From assembly GCF_964059095.1 (NCBI RefSeq), contig NZ_OZ060394.1, positions 328,341 through 391,579 on the forward strand: a DNA stretch of 63,239 nucleotides, in the 5' to 3' direction. The position numbers and the translations under genes were made by a program. This stretch comes from Buchnera aphidicola (Chaetosiphella stipae setosa) (GTDB taxonomy: Bacteria > Pseudomonadota > Gammaproteobacteria > Enterobacterales > Enterobacteriaceae). Below the pieces are notes generated by a model. It saw only the letters and a list, made by a program, of their open reading frames with translations. It made no database searches and was not told the origin of the DNA. This document shows positions 61,734 to 63,239 of the stretch, one piece after another; the stretch's first letter is position 1; every line of letters starts with the position of its first letter.

Positions 61734-62225
61734 ATGAAAAAATTAAAAATACTAAAATACCCTGACAAAAAATTAAGAAAAATTGCAAAACCAGTAAAAA
61801 GATTTGATCAAAATTTACAAAATTTAGTTCAAGAAATGTTAAAAATTATGTATAAAAAAAAAGGAATTGGATTAGCTGCAACTCAAGTAAATATACCACT
61901 ACAGATAATAGTAATAGATAAAATTTCTGATTTAAAAAAACCAATAATCCTGATTAATCCAAAAATTAAAAAAAAATTTGGTAAAATTCTTAAAATAAAA
62001 GAAGGTTGTTTATCTATTCCAATATATGAATATATCACGTATTCTAGAAAAAAATACATTACAATAAAATACTATAACATCTATGGAGAAAAATTTTTTT
62101 TAAATGCAAAAAATATCCTCTCTTTATGTATTCAACATGAAATAGATCATTTAAAAGGAAAATTATTTATCGATTATTTATCTCCTTTAAAAAAAAACCG
62201 TATTAATAAAAAATTAATAAAATAA
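61734..62225 (+). CDS. def: Peptide deformylase
   Basis: Metalloenzyme removing N-terminal formyl groups from nascent proteins. The start at 61734 gives MKKLKILKYPDKKLR and 163 residues (E. coli 169). An upstream in-frame ATG at 61698 adds 12 unrelated residues. All three motifs are intact: GIGLAATQV near 43, EGCLSIP near 88, and metal-binding QHEIDH near 128. It is followed 12 nt later by fmt, the same pair as in E. coli. Confidence 0.96.
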   Translation: MKKLKILKYPDKKLRKIAKPVKRFDQNLQNLVQEMLKIMYKKKGIGLAATQVNIPLQIIVIDKISDLKKPIILINPKIKKKFGKILKIKEGCLSIPIYEYITYSRKKYITIKYYNIYGEKFFLNAKNILSLCIQHEIDHLKGKLFIDYLSPLKKNRINKKLIK

Positions 62226-62237
62226 ATATTTAATATA

Positions 62238-63182
62238 ATGAAAAAAATAAAAATAATATTTGCAGGAACAAATAAATTTTCTGCAATACATTTAAACGAG
62301 TTAATACTAAAAAAATTTAATATTCTTTACGTGTTAACAAAACCAGATAAAAAATTTGGACGAGGTAAAAAAAAAAAATACTCGGAAGTTAAAAAAGTTA
62401 CTTTAAAAAACAATCTTCCAATTCTTCAACCAAAATCACTACATTCTAAAAAAATATATAATCTCTTATTTACAAAAAAACCAGATATGATGATTGTTGT
62501 ATCTTATGGTTTTATCATTCCTAAAAATATAATCAATCTTTTCTCTTTAGGATGCATTAATATACATACATCTTTATTACCTCATTTTAGAGGTCCTTCA
62601 CCAATACAATCTGCAATTTTGTCTGGAGTCAAAAAAACTGGAATTACTATTATTCAAATAAATGATAAAATTGATTCTGGAGATATTTTATATAAAAAAT
62701 CTTTAAAAATTAAAACTCAAGATACTTATAAAAGTTTAAAGAAAAAACTGTCTCAAATGGGAAAAAATTTATTAATCAAATTTCTAAAAATTTTTTTAAA
62801 TAAAAAAATTAAAAAAATTAAACAAATAGAATCACAAGCGACATACACTAAAATAATAAATAAAAAAGATGGATTAATCAATTGGAATACAAATGCAATA
62901 AAAATAGAAAGAAAAATTCGTGCTTTTAACCCATGGCCTAGTTCATATTTTTTTATAAAAAAAAATATAATTAAAGTATGGCAAGCAAAAGTCATTCAAT
63001 CTACTATTCAAGATATTCCAGGAAAAATTATTCAATATAATAAAAAAGGAATATTTGTATGCACAAAAAAAAATTTAATACAATTAATTGAACTACAATT
63101 TCCAGGAAAAAAAAAAAATAAAATTAAAAATATAATTAATTCTTATAAAGATTTATTCAAAGTAGGAAAAATTTTAAATTAA
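62238..63182 (+). CDS. fmt: Methionyl-tRNA formyltransferase
   Basis: Formylates initiator Met-tRNA using 10-formyl-THF; both the initiator tRNA and FolD are in this window. It has 314 residues (E. coli 315). FAGTNKFSAIHL starts the Rossmann-like domain. The folate/catalytic loop INIHTSLLPHFRGPSPIQSAI lies near 107-127, with Asn and His, and the catalytic Asp is in INDKIDSGDI. The C-terminal OB fold begins near 210 (RAFNPWPSSYF). A strong terminator follows directly. Confidence 0.96.
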   Translation: MKKIKIIFAGTNKFSAIHLNELILKKFNILYVLTKPDKKFGRGKKKKYSEVKKVTLKNNLPILQPKSLHSKKIYNLLFTKKPDMMIVVSYGFIIPKNIINLFSLGCINIHTSLLPHFRGPSPIQSAILSGVKKTGITIIQINDKIDSGDILYKKSLKIKTQDTYKSLKKKLSQMGKNLLIKFLKIFLNKKIKKIKQIESQATYTKIINKKDGLINWNTNAIKIERKIRAFNPWPSSYFFIKKNIIKVWQAKVIQSTIQDIPGKIIQYNKKGIFVCTKKNLIQLIELQFPGKKKNKIKNIINSYKDLFKVGKILN

Positions 63183-63200
63183 ATTTTTATTAAAAAACAG

Positions 63201-63230
63201 AACGGCAAAAATGCCGTTTGTTTTTTTTTG
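63201..63230. terminator. Intrinsic terminator after fmt
   Basis: A 7-bp GC-containing stem (aacggca / tgccgtt) with an AAAA loop at 63201-63218, followed by G and a run of nine T on the + strand. Six A precede it, giving a U-run on the reverse strand too, so it can act in both directions. It is the clearest terminator in the window and probably also ends whatever converges from beyond. Confidence 0.85.
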
Positions 63231-63239
63231 TTTTTTTTT

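Overview
The window is a piece of a Buchnera aphidicola chromosome, the obligate endosymbiont of aphids. Four things point to this. Base composition is extremely A+T rich, with Lys/Asn/Ile/Phe-heavy proteins. Almost every gene is a clear gammaproteobacterial orthologue in the residual E. coli order. The rRNA genes are split: aroE, tRNA-Glu, 23S and 5S lie together without 16S, the known Buchnera arrangement. No mobile element, CRISPR array or phage gene is visible. The lineage looks more reduced than the larger Buchnera genomes, because many genes expected at their ancestral positions are absent. These are pyrG upstream of eno, the cys genes after eno, lgt/thyA around lysA-miaB, ybeZ and lnt around ybeY/corC, lptE between leuS and holA, argA after recD, hupB after lon, htpG before adk, and dprA/tsaC between def and aroE.

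Layout. 0-5.3 kb: glnS, eno, polA (5' exonuclease only), engB. 5.5-13 kb: typA, gmk, ygfZ, prfB (with a programmed +1 frameshift), lysS, lysA. 13.6-20 kb: miaB, ybeY, a shortened corC, leuS (preceded by a 50-bp tandem duplication of its own 5' end), holA, tusA. 20-25.3 kb: asd, yhgN, pgk, fbaA and an N-terminally broken mscS. 25.4-33.8 kb: recC, recB, recD. Then tRNA-fMet, nusB, tusE and the complete cyoABCDE operon on the minus strand. 39.9-47.2 kb: bolA, tig, clpP, clpX, lon and a degenerate ppiD. 47.4-52.7 kb: mdlA, mdlB, the 4.5S SRP RNA (ffs, minus strand), dnaX (gamma form), ybaB. 52.7-56.6 kb: adk running into an antisense tRNA-Arg, then folD, cysS, ybeD, cspE. 56.8-60.3 kb: 5S, 23S and tRNA-Glu with a recognisable sigma-70 promoter. 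60.4-63.2 kb: aroE, def, fmt and a strong terminator.

Function. Most genes serve information processing: aminoacyl-tRNA synthetases for Gln, Lys, Leu and Cys, RF2, Def/Fmt, tRNA modification, DNA polymerase III subunits, and SRP RNA. Others serve protein quality control (Tig, ClpXP, Lon) and energy: glycolysis (pgk, fbaA, eno) feeding cytochrome bo3 oxidase. Host-relevant biosynthesis is represented by asd and lysA (lysine/threonine branch), aroE (shikimate) and folD (one-carbon units). RecBCD is intact. MdlAB is the one exporter-like ABC pair.

I found no previously undescribed system. The points most worth checking are decay and adaptation signatures: the weakened but position-conserved prfB frameshift site, the leuS start duplication, the CyoA lipobox cysteine lost together with lgt, the PpiD remnant without a recognisable isomerase domain, the mscS frameshift, and the adk/tRNA overlap.
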